DNA of 39,546 bases from Alistipes sp. (GTDB lineage: Bacteria; Bacteroidota; Bacteroidia; Bacteroidales; Rikenellaceae). Made by a program: the position numbers and the translations under genes. The DNA lies in assembly GCA_017631285.1 (NCBI GenBank), contig JAGBTO010000033.1, positions 1 through 39,546 of the forward strand, given 5' to 3'. Numbering within the stretch: the stretch's first letter is position 1; the number at the start of each line of letters is the position of its first letter. Below the pieces are notes generated by a model that saw only the letters and a list, made by a program, of their open reading frames with translations, was not told where the DNA came from and did no database searches. Shown one piece after another: positions 7,907-15,831 of this stretch.

Positions 7907-10699
7907 ATGTCACGCGAAAATAAGATATACATCAAAGGTGCGAGGGTTCACAATCTCAAAAATGTGAGCCTCGAAATACCACATAATACACTCACAGTTA
8001 TCACAGGTTTATCAGGTTCGGGTAAATCGACTCTTGCTTTTGATACAATCTTTGCAGAAGGACAACGTCGTTATGTCGAGAGTCTCTCTTCCTATGCTCG
8101 TCAATTTTTAGGACGAGTGACTAAACCCGATGTAGATTTAATATCTGGTATTGCACCCGCAATCGCCATTGAACAGAAGGTTAATACTCGCAACCCCCGA
8201 TCTACGGTTGGAACTTCAACTGAAATATACGATTATCTTAAGTTGTTGTTTGCCCGAGTTGGTCACACTATCTCGCCTGTTTCAGGGACTGAGGTACGTT
8301 GCTATGGTGTAGATGATATCGTTGGTTATATTGTTGAGCATGGCATGGATGATAGGGTTGTAATTACTTCACCCATAATCCTTAATTCAAATCAAGGTCT
8401 CATCGAGAAACTTCTTCAACTTATGTCGGAAGGTTTCTTAAGGGTTTGGACAGCTGGTGCAACACTTACTTTAGAGGAGTTTGTACCTTCCATTACCCCC
8501 CAAACGAAAACTGAGGATGTACGTTTGATTATCGATCGTCTGCGCATATCAGACGATGATGATACATTGTTGCGTTTGAGGGATGCTGTATCGCGAGCAT
8601 ATAGTTATGGTGACGGAGTATGCCAGGTGATAATTGGGAGTGATGAACCTAAAGTCTTTTCATCTCATTTCGAGGCTGATGGCATCGAGTTTGAACAACC
8701 TACCGAACATCTTTTTAGCTTTAATAATCCTATTGGAGCATGCCCTAAATGTGAGGGATATGGTAAGATTGTGGGTATTGACGAAGATTTGGTTATTCCC
8801 GACAAGAGTAAAACCATCTACGATGATGCCATTGCATGCTGGCGTGGTGCAACGATGAAGGCATGGAAGGAACAACTTATAAATAATGCCTATCTTTTTG
8901 GATTTCCTATCCATGAACCTTACTATAATCTTTCGACAGAGCAGAAACTATTGTTATGGCGTGGAAATGAGTATTTTCATGGCTTGGATGACTTTTTTCA
9001 ATATATCGATAGCGAGCGTCGCAAGATACAATTCCGTGTAATGAAGGCTCGTTATACCGGCAAGACAATATGTCCTGAGTGTGGTGGTAGTCGTCTGCGC
9101 AAGGAGGCTTTGTATGTCAGAATAGGTGGAAAAAATATTGCCGAGTTGGTTGCTATGGATGTCGATTCTCTTATTGACTTTTTCAATGAGTTGCACCTCG
9201 ATAAGTATGATGAGAAACCAGCTCAACGTATCTTAACCGAGATAAAGAATCGATTGGCATACCTTTCCGATGTAGGGTTAGGGTATCTTACTTTAGACAG
9301 ATTGTCATCTACATTGTCTGGTGGAGAGAGTCAGCGCATAAATCTCTCAACATCGCTTGGTAGTAGCCTTGTCGGCTCGCTATATATATTGGATGAACCA
9401 AGCATAGGTTTGCATCCAAGAGACACTCACCGTCTTATAAAGACTCTAAAGCAACTACGCGATTTAGGTAACACGGTCATCGTCGTGGAGCATGAGGAGG
9501 AGATTATTCGCGCTGCCGATCATGTCGTCGATGTGGGTCCACGTGCGGGTGAGATGGGTGGTGAGATAGTTTTCAATGGTGCTTATTCAGAGTTGTTACA
9601 ATCCAAGAGCAGCCTAACATCAGATTACCTTACACATCGCAGAAAAATAGAAACGCCAGCGACAGCTCGAGGATGGAGCAATTCGATTAAAATCAAGGGT
9701 GCTCGCGAGCATAACTTGAAAAATATTGATGTCGAAATACCTTTAGGCGTAATAACCTGTATTACAGGTGTGAGTGGTAGCGGAAAATCATCTTTGGCGA
9801 AGGGTATTTTGTATCCGGCTTTGCGTCGAGAATTAGCGGAAACAGGTGTGAAACCTGGCGAATTTTCGTCGTTGGAGGGCGACATAAGCTTAATTGGGTT
9901 GGTTGAAATGGTCGATCAAAATCCTATCGGTAAGTCTTCGCGTTCAAATCCGGTGACCTACCTTAAGGCATACGATGAAATCAGGAAGCTCTTTGCAGAT
10001 CAACCTCAAGCGGTACATACGGGTCTGACGGCAGCCTCGTTTTCGTTCAATGTGGCGGGTGGCCGTTGTGAAGAGTGTCAGGGTGAAGGCATAATCAAAG
10101 TGAGTATGCAGTTTATGGCCGATGTCGAGTTGGTGTGTGAGGCGTGTCATGGTAAGCGTTTCAAGGATGAGATATTGGAGATAAAATATCGTGATAAGAA
10201 TATATATGATGTGTTGGAGATGAGCGTAGATAATGCTATTGCCTTCTTCTCTGAAGATTGTAAAAATTCAACATGTCGTCGTATTGTTGAACGTTTGCAA
10301 CCTCTTCAGGACGTAGGACTTGGATATATCCGTTTGGGTCAATCCTCTTCTACGCTATCGGGTGGTGAGAGTCAACGTGTGAAGCTGGCCTCATTCCTTG
10401 CAAAGGATAGCTCATCACGCCCCGTGATGTTTATCTTCGACGAACCTACGACAGGACTCCATTTCCATGACATCAATCGATTACTGAAAGCTTTCAACGC
10501 ATTGGTGGCTAAGGGTCACTCTATAGTCATTGTTGAACATAATATGGAGGTTATAAAATGTGCCGATTGGGTTATTGATTTAGGACCCGAAGCCGGTGAT
10601 TATGGCGGTGAGGTAGTATTTGCAGGTACTCCACAAGAGTTGGAGCAGTGTGATAAAGGATATACGGGAAGATTCTTAAGAGAGCATAATCAAGCATAA
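7907..10699 (+). CDS. uvrA: Excinuclease ABC subunit A
   Basis: Damage-recognition ATPase of nucleotide excision repair, acting with UvrB and UvrC. Its 930 residues hold two ABC ATPase modules: Walker A at 34-41 (GLSGSGKS) and 621-628 (GVSGSGKS), signatures LSGGESQR at 470-477 and 817-824, and Walker B motifs ending in LDEP and FDEP. The second zinc module is intact (Cys721, 724, 744, 747). In the first, the ACPKCEG pair (Cys279/282) is present, but the upstream CxxC seen in E. coli is replaced by SHFEADG, so that site looks incomplete. A conserved CPEC pair lies at 389/392. No SD sequence is visible. It starts 2 bases after the YigZ-family gene, and its stop abuts the next start. UvrB and UvrC are not in the window. 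Confidence 0.96.
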   Translation: MSRENKIYIKGARVHNLKNVSLEIPHNTLTVITGLSGSGKSTLAFDTIFAEGQRRYVESLSSYARQFLGRVTKPDVDLISGIAPAIAIEQKVNTRNPRSTVGTSTEIYDYLKLLFARVGHTISPVSGTEVRCYGVDDIVGYIVEHGMDDRVVITSPIILNSNQGLIEKLLQLMSEGFLRVWTAGATLTLEEFVPSITPQTKTEDVRLIIDRLRISDDDDTLLRLRDAVSRAYSYGDGVCQVIIGSDEPKVFSSHFEADGIEFEQPTEHLFSFNNPIGACPKCEGYGKIVGIDEDLVIPDKSKTIYDDAIACWRGATMKAWKEQLINNAYLFGFPIHEPYYNLSTEQKLLLWRGNEYFHGLDDFFQYIDSERRKIQFRVMKARYTGKTICPECGGSRLRKEALYVRIGGKNIAELVAMDVDSLIDFFNELHLDKYDEKPAQRILTEIKNRLAYLSDVGLGYLTLDRLSSTLSGGESQRINLSTSLGSSLVGSLYILDEPSIGLHPRDTHRLIKTLKQLRDLGNTVIVVEHEEEIIRAADHVVDVGPRAGEMGGEIVFNGAYSELLQSKSSLTSDYLTHRRKIETPATARGWSNSIKIKGAREHNLKNIDVEIPLGVITCITGVSGSGKSSLAKGILYPALRRELAETGVKPGEFSSLEGDISLIGLVEMVDQNPIGKSSRSNPVTYLKAYDEIRKLFADQPQAVHTGLTAASFSFNVAGGRCEECQGEGIIKVSMQFMADVELVCEACHGKRFKDEILEIKYRDKNIYDVLEMSVDNAIAFFSEDCKNSTCRRIVERLQPLQDVGLGYIRLGQSSSTLSGGESQRVKLASFLAKDSSSRPVMFIFDEPTTGLHFHDINRLLKAFNALVAKGHSIVIVEHNMEVIKCADWVIDLGPEAGDYGGEVVFAGTPQELEQCDKGYTGRFLREHNQA

Positions 10700-11917
10700 G
10701 TGAAGGAGTTTGAAACATATACTTTACCCAATGGCATAAAGGGGATACATCGCCGTGTGAAATCGAGTATTTCACACTGTGCATTGGTAGTGAATGCCGG
10801 TACGCGTGATGAGTTGAAATCGGAGTATGGTTTGGCTCACTTTGCAGAGCATGCCATATTTAAGGGTACGGTTCGACGTAAAGCCTATCAGGTGAATTGT
10901 CGCTTGGAAAATTTAGGTGGTGAGCTGAATGCTTACACAACGAAGGAGGACACGACCATTCACGCAACGACGCTGAAAGCAGATTTCTCGAAGGCTGCTG
11001 AACTGATTGCCGATGTCGCATTTAATTCTACATTCCCTGAACGAGAACTCGCAAAGGAGCGAGAGGTTATAGTTGATGAAATCAACACTTATAAAGATTC
11101 TCCTGCTGATATGATTTTCGACACCTTTGAAGATATGATATTCTCAGGGTCGGAACTTGGTCATAACATACTTGGCACGAAGGCTGCTTTGCTGCGTTAC
11201 GATGGCGATGCTATACGCAGTTTTATTGGGCGAACCCACACCACAGACCAGATGGTTTTTTCAACCATTGGTAACCTGTCTTTAAAAAATGTACAGAGTG
11301 TTGCAGAGCGATACTTTGGACAGAAGCAAGCTACGGTACGAAATTTTAGTCGTGTAACACCTTTGGTTATTGCACCGTTTGAGAAACTTATAACCAAGCA
11401 TACTCATCAGGCTCATTGTATTGTGGGTGCTCGTGCGTATGATATCCATGCCGAGAAACGTCTACCGTTAGCACTGCTTATAAATATATTGGGTGGCCCT
11501 TCTGCAAATTCACGTCTGAATATATTATTGCGTGAGAAGAATGGACTTTCGTATAATATCGAGGCTAATTACACCCCCTATAACGATTGCGGTATAGTGG
11601 CGATATATTTCTCGACAGATCATAATAATGTTGATTATTGTCGTGAACTCATAGATAAGGAGCTAAAAGATTTGTGCACTACGCAACTTTCAACACGCCG
11701 TATGGCAATGACAAAGCGTCAGTTCCTGGCACAGATGGCTATATCGATGGAGAATAACGAGGGTTACATGCTTGGTGCTGGTAAGAGTTTCCTGGTTCAC
11801 GATGAGATAGATACCCTCGAAGAAGTATATCGTAAGGTGTCAGCCGTAACAGCAGAACAGATTATGGAGGTGGCAGAGGAGATATTTTCGCGTACCTCAA
11901 CACTAATATATCAATAA
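10700..11917 (+). CDS. M16-family zinc peptidase
   Basis: Insulinase/processing-peptidase-like metalloprotease, 405 residues, substrate unknown. The inverted zinc motif HxxEH is intact as His47-Phe-Ala-Glu50-His51, and the third ligand Glu127 lies in EREVIVDEI, 76 residues after His51 as the family requires. The C-terminal half (about 205-405) fits the inactive M16 partner domain with substrate-binding residues. No signal peptide is present, so it is probably cytoplasmic. The start is GTG directly abutting the uvrA TAA, with no spacer, which points to translational coupling. The next gene starts 4 bases downstream. Confidence 0.9.
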   Translation: MKEFETYTLPNGIKGIHRRVKSSISHCALVVNAGTRDELKSEYGLAHFAEHAIFKGTVRRKAYQVNCRLENLGGELNAYTTKEDTTIHATTLKADFSKAAELIADVAFNSTFPERELAKEREVIVDEINTYKDSPADMIFDTFEDMIFSGSELGHNILGTKAALLRYDGDAIRSFIGRTHTTDQMVFSTIGNLSLKNVQSVAERYFGQKQATVRNFSRVTPLVIAPFEKLITKHTHQAHCIVGARAYDIHAEKRLPLALLINILGGPSANSRLNILLREKNGLSYNIEANYTPYNDCGIVAIYFSTDHNNVDYCRELIDKELKDLCTTQLSTRRMAMTKRQFLAQMAISMENNEGYMLGAGKSFLVHDEIDTLEEVYRKVSAVTAEQIMEVAEEIFSRTSTLIYQ

Positions 11918-11921
11918 TAAA

Positions 11922-12557
11922 ATGGATTTACTTGAAAAATACATTCACGATAACTCCTCACCCGAGGATGCTTTATTGCATGAACTTGATCGCCAAACTC
12001 ATTTGCAGGTAATCAACCCCCGTATGATTTCGGGGCATATTCAGGGTAAGTTATTGGAACTTCTGGTGAAGATGTTCCGCCCTAAAAACATACTTGAGAT
12101 TGGCACTTTTACTGGCTATTCAGCACTATGTATGGCAGCGGGACTGGAGGATGATGGTGTGATTGACACCTGCGAGGTGGATGATGAGTTGGAACCTATT
12201 GCACAATCATTTTTTTCACGCTCGGCACATGGCCATAAGATACGCCACCACATAGGCTCTGCTTTGGAAATTGCACCTACGCTCGGCAAACAATTCGACA
12301 TGGTATTTATCGATGGCGACAAGCGCGAGTACCCCGCATACTACAACATGCTGATGGATCAGGGGCTGGTGCATAGCGGCTCAATACTTCTGGCTGATAA
12401 CATCCTGTGGTATGGCAAGGTGGTACAGCCCGTGGCACACAACGACCTTCACACGCAGGCACTCATTGAGTTCAACCGTATGGTGGTGGAGGATGATAGG
12501 GTAGAGAGTGTAATCCTTCCTTTGCGTGACGGTATAAACATCATAAGAGTAAAGTAA
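11922..12557 (+). CDS. Class I SAM-dependent O-methyltransferase
   Basis: Metal-dependent O-methyltransferase of the caffeoyl-CoA/YrrM (methyltransferase 3) family, 211 residues. The SAM-binding motif LEIGTFTGYSA is at residues 58-68. Asp131 in FIDGDKREY and Asp159-Asn160 in LADNILWYG are the expected divalent-metal ligands. The lid region follows. The closest described bacterial relatives include YrrM/TrmR, which methylates 5-hydroxyuridine at tRNA position 34, so a tRNA role is plausible; small catechol-like substrates are the other option. It lies 4 bases after the M16 peptidase gene and shares its transcript. Confidence 0.87.
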   Translation: MDLLEKYIHDNSSPEDALLHELDRQTHLQVINPRMISGHIQGKLLELLVKMFRPKNILEIGTFTGYSALCMAAGLEDDGVIDTCEVDDELEPIAQSFFSRSAHGHKIRHHIGSALEIAPTLGKQFDMVFIDGDKREYPAYYNMLMDQGLVHSGSILLADNILWYGKVVQPVAHNDLHTQALIEFNRMVVEDDRVESVILPLRDGINIIRVK

Positions 12558-12585
12558 TATTAACTGTATTGTATATAAAAGCATT

Positions 12586-12978
12586 ATGAAAAAATTTTTC
12601 TCGTTACTGTTATTGTGTATAGCATCTGTAGTTTTTCTTTCTTGTGAGAAAGAAGATGATACTACTTTCTCAACAGATCAGATTATTGGTACTTGGGAGA
12701 CTACTCGACTTTATGTGGGTGGAGAGTGGATAGACGTTCCTTCCTTTAGTGATATGTATGCAACTATGACTTTTTATGAAGATGGTCGCTATTATGGTGA
12801 TAACGAACTTTTTGGTTCTGGCTGGGGAACATATACATTAAGTGGAAGGACTCTCAAAACTTACTTTGAAGGAGAGTTATTCTATACCTACACTATTAAA
12901 TCACTAACTGATACAGCCGCTGAAGTCACAATGGCTTATCGAGGCGCCAATATAGCTATTAGATTAAGGAAGCAATAA
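12586..12978 (+). CDS. Lipocalin-like small lipoprotein
   Basis: Predicted lipoprotein of 130 residues. MKKF plus a Leu-rich stretch leads to a lipobox FLSC, with the lipid-bearing Cys at residue 20. The mature protein starts with an acidic linker and then shows the GTWETTRL, TMTFYEDGRY and GTYTLSGRTL pattern. This pattern is typical of Bacteroidota lipocalin-like (PF13648-type) lipoproteins, a small beta-barrel. Binding partner and function are unknown. It lies in the dapB-to-phosphoesterase run, 28 bases after the methyltransferase gene, without an obvious promoter of its own. It shares general design, but little sequence, with the lipoprotein at 268. Confidence 0.78.
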   Translation: MKKFFSLLLLCIASVVFLSCEKEDDTTFSTDQIIGTWETTRLYVGGEWIDVPSFSDMYATMTFYEDGRYYGDNELFGSGWGTYTLSGRTLKTYFEGELFYTYTIKSLTDTAAEVTMAYRGANIAIRLRKQ

Positions 12979-13041
12979 GCATTTCGTTGATTTAGCTTGG
13001 TAACGCCTTTTTCTGTAAAATTTCAATTACTCCTATTTACG

Positions 13042-14088
13042 ATGAAACGCCTGATTCTAATGCTCCTTCTGCTTGTAGCCACAGCTATGGTTTGGGCACA
13101 GGAGATACCCTCATACTATCACGAGGACAGCTACATCGAGAAGAAAATTGAGCAGATAAAAGCCAATGTGGCAAATACAAAGAGTGGCGTTACGTTCACA
13201 TACCTCACCGATGGTCATTGGCGTGACAATGGCAAGCTGAGCTTTCCGCTGATACAGTACATCGGCAGGGAGGTGGCGTTGCCATTTACCATATATGGCG
13301 GAGATAGTATCTATGCCTTTGGAACCAAGGAGTCGGCTATGGAGCAGGCCGAGTATTACTTGCAGGCTATGAGCCGCTACGGCAGGGTTTACAGTGTAAA
13401 GGGTAACCACGACATCACCATCCGTAACGGTTGGCACGACGCAGGCGGTTATACAGCTACACAGGAACTTATCTACGACTACACCATACGGCCAATAGCG
13501 AAATACGTGAAGGGTGTAGAGGACAAATGCTACTACTATTGGGATGACAAGAAGCAGGATGTGCGCTACATTGTACTTGATCTATTCGAAAATATCAATA
13601 CCTCGATTAGCTGGGGTGTGAACTATGGTTTCTCGCAGGAGCAGGCTAACTGGCTTGTGAATCATGCATTGCGATGCAAAGCCAAAACTTTGGTTATCCT
13701 TACTCATGCTCCACTTGATAAGAAGTTAGGTGGTATCAAGGAGATGCAATTTTTACATGAACTATTCATCGCTATGCAAAACCGCAGAGTATTTTCATAT
13801 TCTGATGATTTGCATATCCAGGCAGATTTCAGCAAGGCCAAGAGTACGATTGCGTGCATCATCAGTGGTCATTCTCATCGTGACGACTCCAATATCGAAC
13901 GAGGTGTATTGTCAATAAGCACCATTTGTGACGCTGCCTATAATGACGACCCCAAGTTTCAACACTTACCTCGTCAGAAGGGTACTGTAAATGAACAAGC
14001 ATTCGATATTATGACAATCTCTCCCATATCGCGTACAATTCATGCCGTAAGAATTGGGCAGGGTGTGGATCGAGAGTGGCGATATTAG
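13042..14088 (+). CDS. Secreted calcineurin-like metallophosphoesterase
   Basis: Exported metal-dependent phosphoesterase of 348 residues, natural substrate unknown. The signal peptide is MKRLIL followed by a Leu/Val core with cleavage after VWA. Metallophosphoesterase motifs appear in order: Asp57-x-His59 (TDGHW), Asp88 (GGDS), Asn122-His123 (GNHD), His222 (LTHAP), and His277-x-His279 (SGHSH). The full dinuclear metal site is therefore present. An in-frame TTG at 12997 would add 15 residues before the signal peptide and is rejected. This is the last gene of the plus-strand run. It converges with the ABC-transporter gene on the other strand, and I see no clear hairpin terminator in the 20 bases between them. 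Confidence 0.88.
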   Translation: MKRLILMLLLLVATAMVWAQEIPSYYHEDSYIEKKIEQIKANVANTKSGVTFTYLTDGHWRDNGKLSFPLIQYIGREVALPFTIYGGDSIYAFGTKESAMEQAEYYLQAMSRYGRVYSVKGNHDITIRNGWHDAGGYTATQELIYDYTIRPIAKYVKGVEDKCYYYWDDKKQDVRYIVLDLFENINTSISWGVNYGFSQEQANWLVNHALRCKAKTLVILTHAPLDKKLGGIKEMQFLHELFIAMQNRRVFSYSDDLHIQADFSKAKSTIACIISGHSHRDDSNIERGVLSISTICDAAYNDDPKFQHLPRQKGTVNEQAFDIMTISPISRTIHAVRIGQGVDREWRY

Positions 14089-14108
14089 CAATTAATTACT
14101 ATCGGCTG

Positions 14109-14891
14109 TTAATGGTGGTGCTTACACCCGTCACCCGTATGGTGTGCCAATACTGTGTGAGGAATATTCCCATGTGATACAACTTGTATAGGGCAATTGT
14201 AGTTGAGTATCTGCTCTTGAGTTAGAATGTTTGAGTTATGGCGATGAACGGTGTGATTTACGCAGACTATGCTATCCACAAGGGTTGTGATTGTGCCAAT
14301 GTCATGCGAAACAATCATTATTGCCATGCGCTTGTGTAGCAGTTGTAGGAGAGCGTAAAACTCATTCTCAAAACGATTGTCCACAAAATTAGTGGGTTCA
14401 TCCAAAATCAGTAATTTGGGCTCTGATATTATGGCTCTACATAGTAGGGCTCGCTGCATCTCGCCTCCTGAAACCTCACCTATGGGTCGAGATGCGATGT
14501 CCGTAATACCCATCAACTTCAATAATTCGTGGGCCTTAGCTCTATCTGATTGTGTATATCGAGAAAATAGACCTTTCTCACTTTGTAGCCCCGATAGTAC
14601 AACCTCCTCAATCGAAATGGGGAAATTCATATCAAACTTGCTGATTTGTGGCATATAGCCAATTTTGTAATGATTCCCATGGCGTAGTCGAGGCGAGTAG
14701 TAAATCTCACCTTGATAATCCACATTTCCCATGATTGCTTTTACAAGAGATGTTTTGCCACCGCCATTAGGTCCTATTATGCCTAAAAAATCATCGGCAT
14801 AGATATCCAGGTTTGCATCTTTGAGTGCGTGGCACTTATCGTATGCTACATTTATGTTTTTTAGTGATAGTATTATCTCTTTGTTCTCCAT
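14109..14891 (-). CDS. znuC: Metal ABC transporter ATP-binding protein (ZnuC-like)
   Basis: ATPase of a zinc/manganese-type ABC importer, 260 residues. It has Walker A GPNGGGKTS (40-48), the Q-loop at Gln82, signature VSGGEMQR (140-147), Walker B with Asp164-Glu165, and the H-loop His196. The C-terminal 50 residues extend beyond the core and end in a His-rich tail (AHHTGDGCKHHH) that could bind metal. It starts one base after the stop of the substrate-binding gene, so the two form one operon. The expected membrane permease (ZnuB) is absent: the next gene downstream is convergent. Metal identity is inferred from the partner; Mn or Fe remain possible. Confidence 0.86.
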   Translation of the reverse strand: MENKEIILSLKNINVAYDKCHALKDANLDIYADDFLGIIGPNGGGKTSLVKAIMGNVDYQGEIYYSPRLRHGNHYKIGYMPQISKFDMNFPISIEEVVLSGLQSEKGLFSRYTQSDRAKAHELLKLMGITDIASRPIGEVSGGEMQRALLCRAIISEPKLLILDEPTNFVDNRFENEFYALLQLLHKRMAIMIVSHDIGTITTLVDSIVCVNHTVHRHNSNILTQEQILNYNCPIQVVSHGNIPHTVLAHHTGDGCKHHH

Positions 14892-14892
14892 A

Positions 14893-15741
14893 CTAATTCG
14901 AGGTTATTATATCTGTTACGTTTTTGATAAACCTCACAGGATTTCTATCAAGAGGATTTATCTCGATTGGCTCGATATTCATATCTTGAGCTATTACCTC
15001 TACCATTGACCGAGGAAACTCAACTTGATAAAGTAAGTATTTAATATCCTTTTTTCGTGATAACTCAATGATTTCTGCCATATGTTTAGCCGATGGCTCC
15101 TTACCTTGGTTCTCGATGGCAATTTGTTCAATGTTGTAGTTGCGTGCAAAGTAAGTTAAGGCTGGATGGTAAATCACAAATGCCTGAGTTGTTGAACTCT
15201 CGATTTTGTCTCGACACCAATCAGATAGTTGCGAAAGTTCCATATCAAGTTTTTGATAAGCTTCGTTATATTTTGTTGAATCGGGATAGTTACGCATAAT
15301 GGCATTGTGCGCATTGCGAGCTATTATGCGTAACTCTTCTGGGGATGTCCATATATGAGGGTCAATGCCGTGAGTATGATTATGATTACAATGCCCACAA
15401 TCACCTTCAATAAGTTTTATTCCATTGCTTAGTGTAATTAGTTGTTCTGGCCGTGCTACTTTTTCCACTATCTTCTGTTCAAATGGAATCAATCCTGTCG
15501 TAAAAACAATCTCGGCTTTGTCAATTGCTATTCTTTGACGAGGTGTAGGCTCATATGTCTCGGGGCTTGAGTTTGCGGGAACTAAAGTCTCAATAGTGAA
15601 ATCACTGCCAACAATATTCTCGACGATATATTGCAATGGTTCAATGCTGACTATAATTTGTGTGTCGGCTCCTTTTGTTGTGGGACTGCACCCTGTTACA
15701 AGAGATAATGCAGTGAGTATAATGAATGCGTATTTTCTCAT
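14893..15741 (-). CDS. znuA: Metal ABC transporter substrate-binding lipoprotein (ZnuA-like)
   Basis: Captures a divalent metal, probably zinc, outside the inner membrane for the ATPase encoded next to it. The 282-residue lipoprotein has lipobox LVTGC (Cys18). A His/Cys-rich loop at about 115-124 (Cys115, His117, Cys118, His120, His122, His124) is typical of ZnuA. Ligand candidates are His129 in DPHIW and His192 in YHPALTYFARNY. The usual first-ligand His (PH.YEP) is Glu61 in SPETYEP, and the late Asp (DPL) is Asn262 in INPL. The start is the ATG at 15741: the longer frame opens with a TTG inside the -7 promoter element. A perfect palindrome (15749-15766) overlies that promoter. Confidence 0.87.
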   Translation of the reverse strand: MRKYAFIILTALSLVTGCSPTTKGADTQIIVSIEPLQYIVENIVGSDFTIETLVPANSSPETYEPTPRQRIAIDKAEIVFTTGLIPFEQKIVEKVARPEQLITLSNGIKLIEGDCGHCNHNHTHGIDPHIWTSPEELRIIARNAHNAIMRNYPDSTKYNEAYQKLDMELSQLSDWCRDKIESSTTQAFVIYHPALTYFARNYNIEQIAIENQGKEPSAKHMAEIIELSRKKDIKYLLYQVEFPRSMVEVIAQDMNIEPIEINPLDRNPVRFIKNVTDIITSN

Positions 15742-15748
15742 ATTTATG

Positions 15749-15766
15749 ATATTTGCACGCAAATAT
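15749..15766. promoter_or_regulatory. Palindromic operator candidate over the znuA promoter
   Basis: ATATTTGC and GCAAATAT form a perfect 8-2-8 inverted repeat. It covers seven of the eight bases of the -7 element (15760-15767, minus strand) and the likely transcription start. This is the expected place for a repressor such as a Zur/Fur or DtxR/MntR-type metalloregulator. The identity of the regulator is inference. Confidence 0.55.
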
Positions 15767-15767
15767 A
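15760..15767 (-). promoter_or_regulatory. -7 element of the znuA-znuC promoter
   Basis: On the minus strand the sequence reads TATATTTG, a perfect TAnnTTTG, giving a start near 15753 and a leader of about 12 bases. No TTTG is visible 19-20 bases upstream, because that region is the terminator hairpin of the preceding DUF1080 gene. Confidence 0.6.
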
Positions 15768-15769
15768 CG

Positions 15770-15808
15770 AAAAAAATAGGGATGCTTAGCCCTAAAGCTA
15801 AACATCCC
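15770..15808 (-). terminator. Strong terminator of the DUF1080 gene at 15832
   Basis: On the minus strand GGGATGTTTAGC pairs with GCTAAGCATCCC over 12 bp with one G-U wobble around a 6-base loop (arms at 15797-15808 and 15779-15790). TATTTTTTT follows (15770-15778). It lies directly against the znuA -7 element. Confidence 0.92.
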
Positions 15809-15831
15809 CAAAAAACTGTCCAAAGATTCTA

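Noticed and set aside
15742-15762. Upstream TTG start for znuA
   Set aside because: It overlaps the -7 element and would put extra residues before a complete lipoprotein signal.
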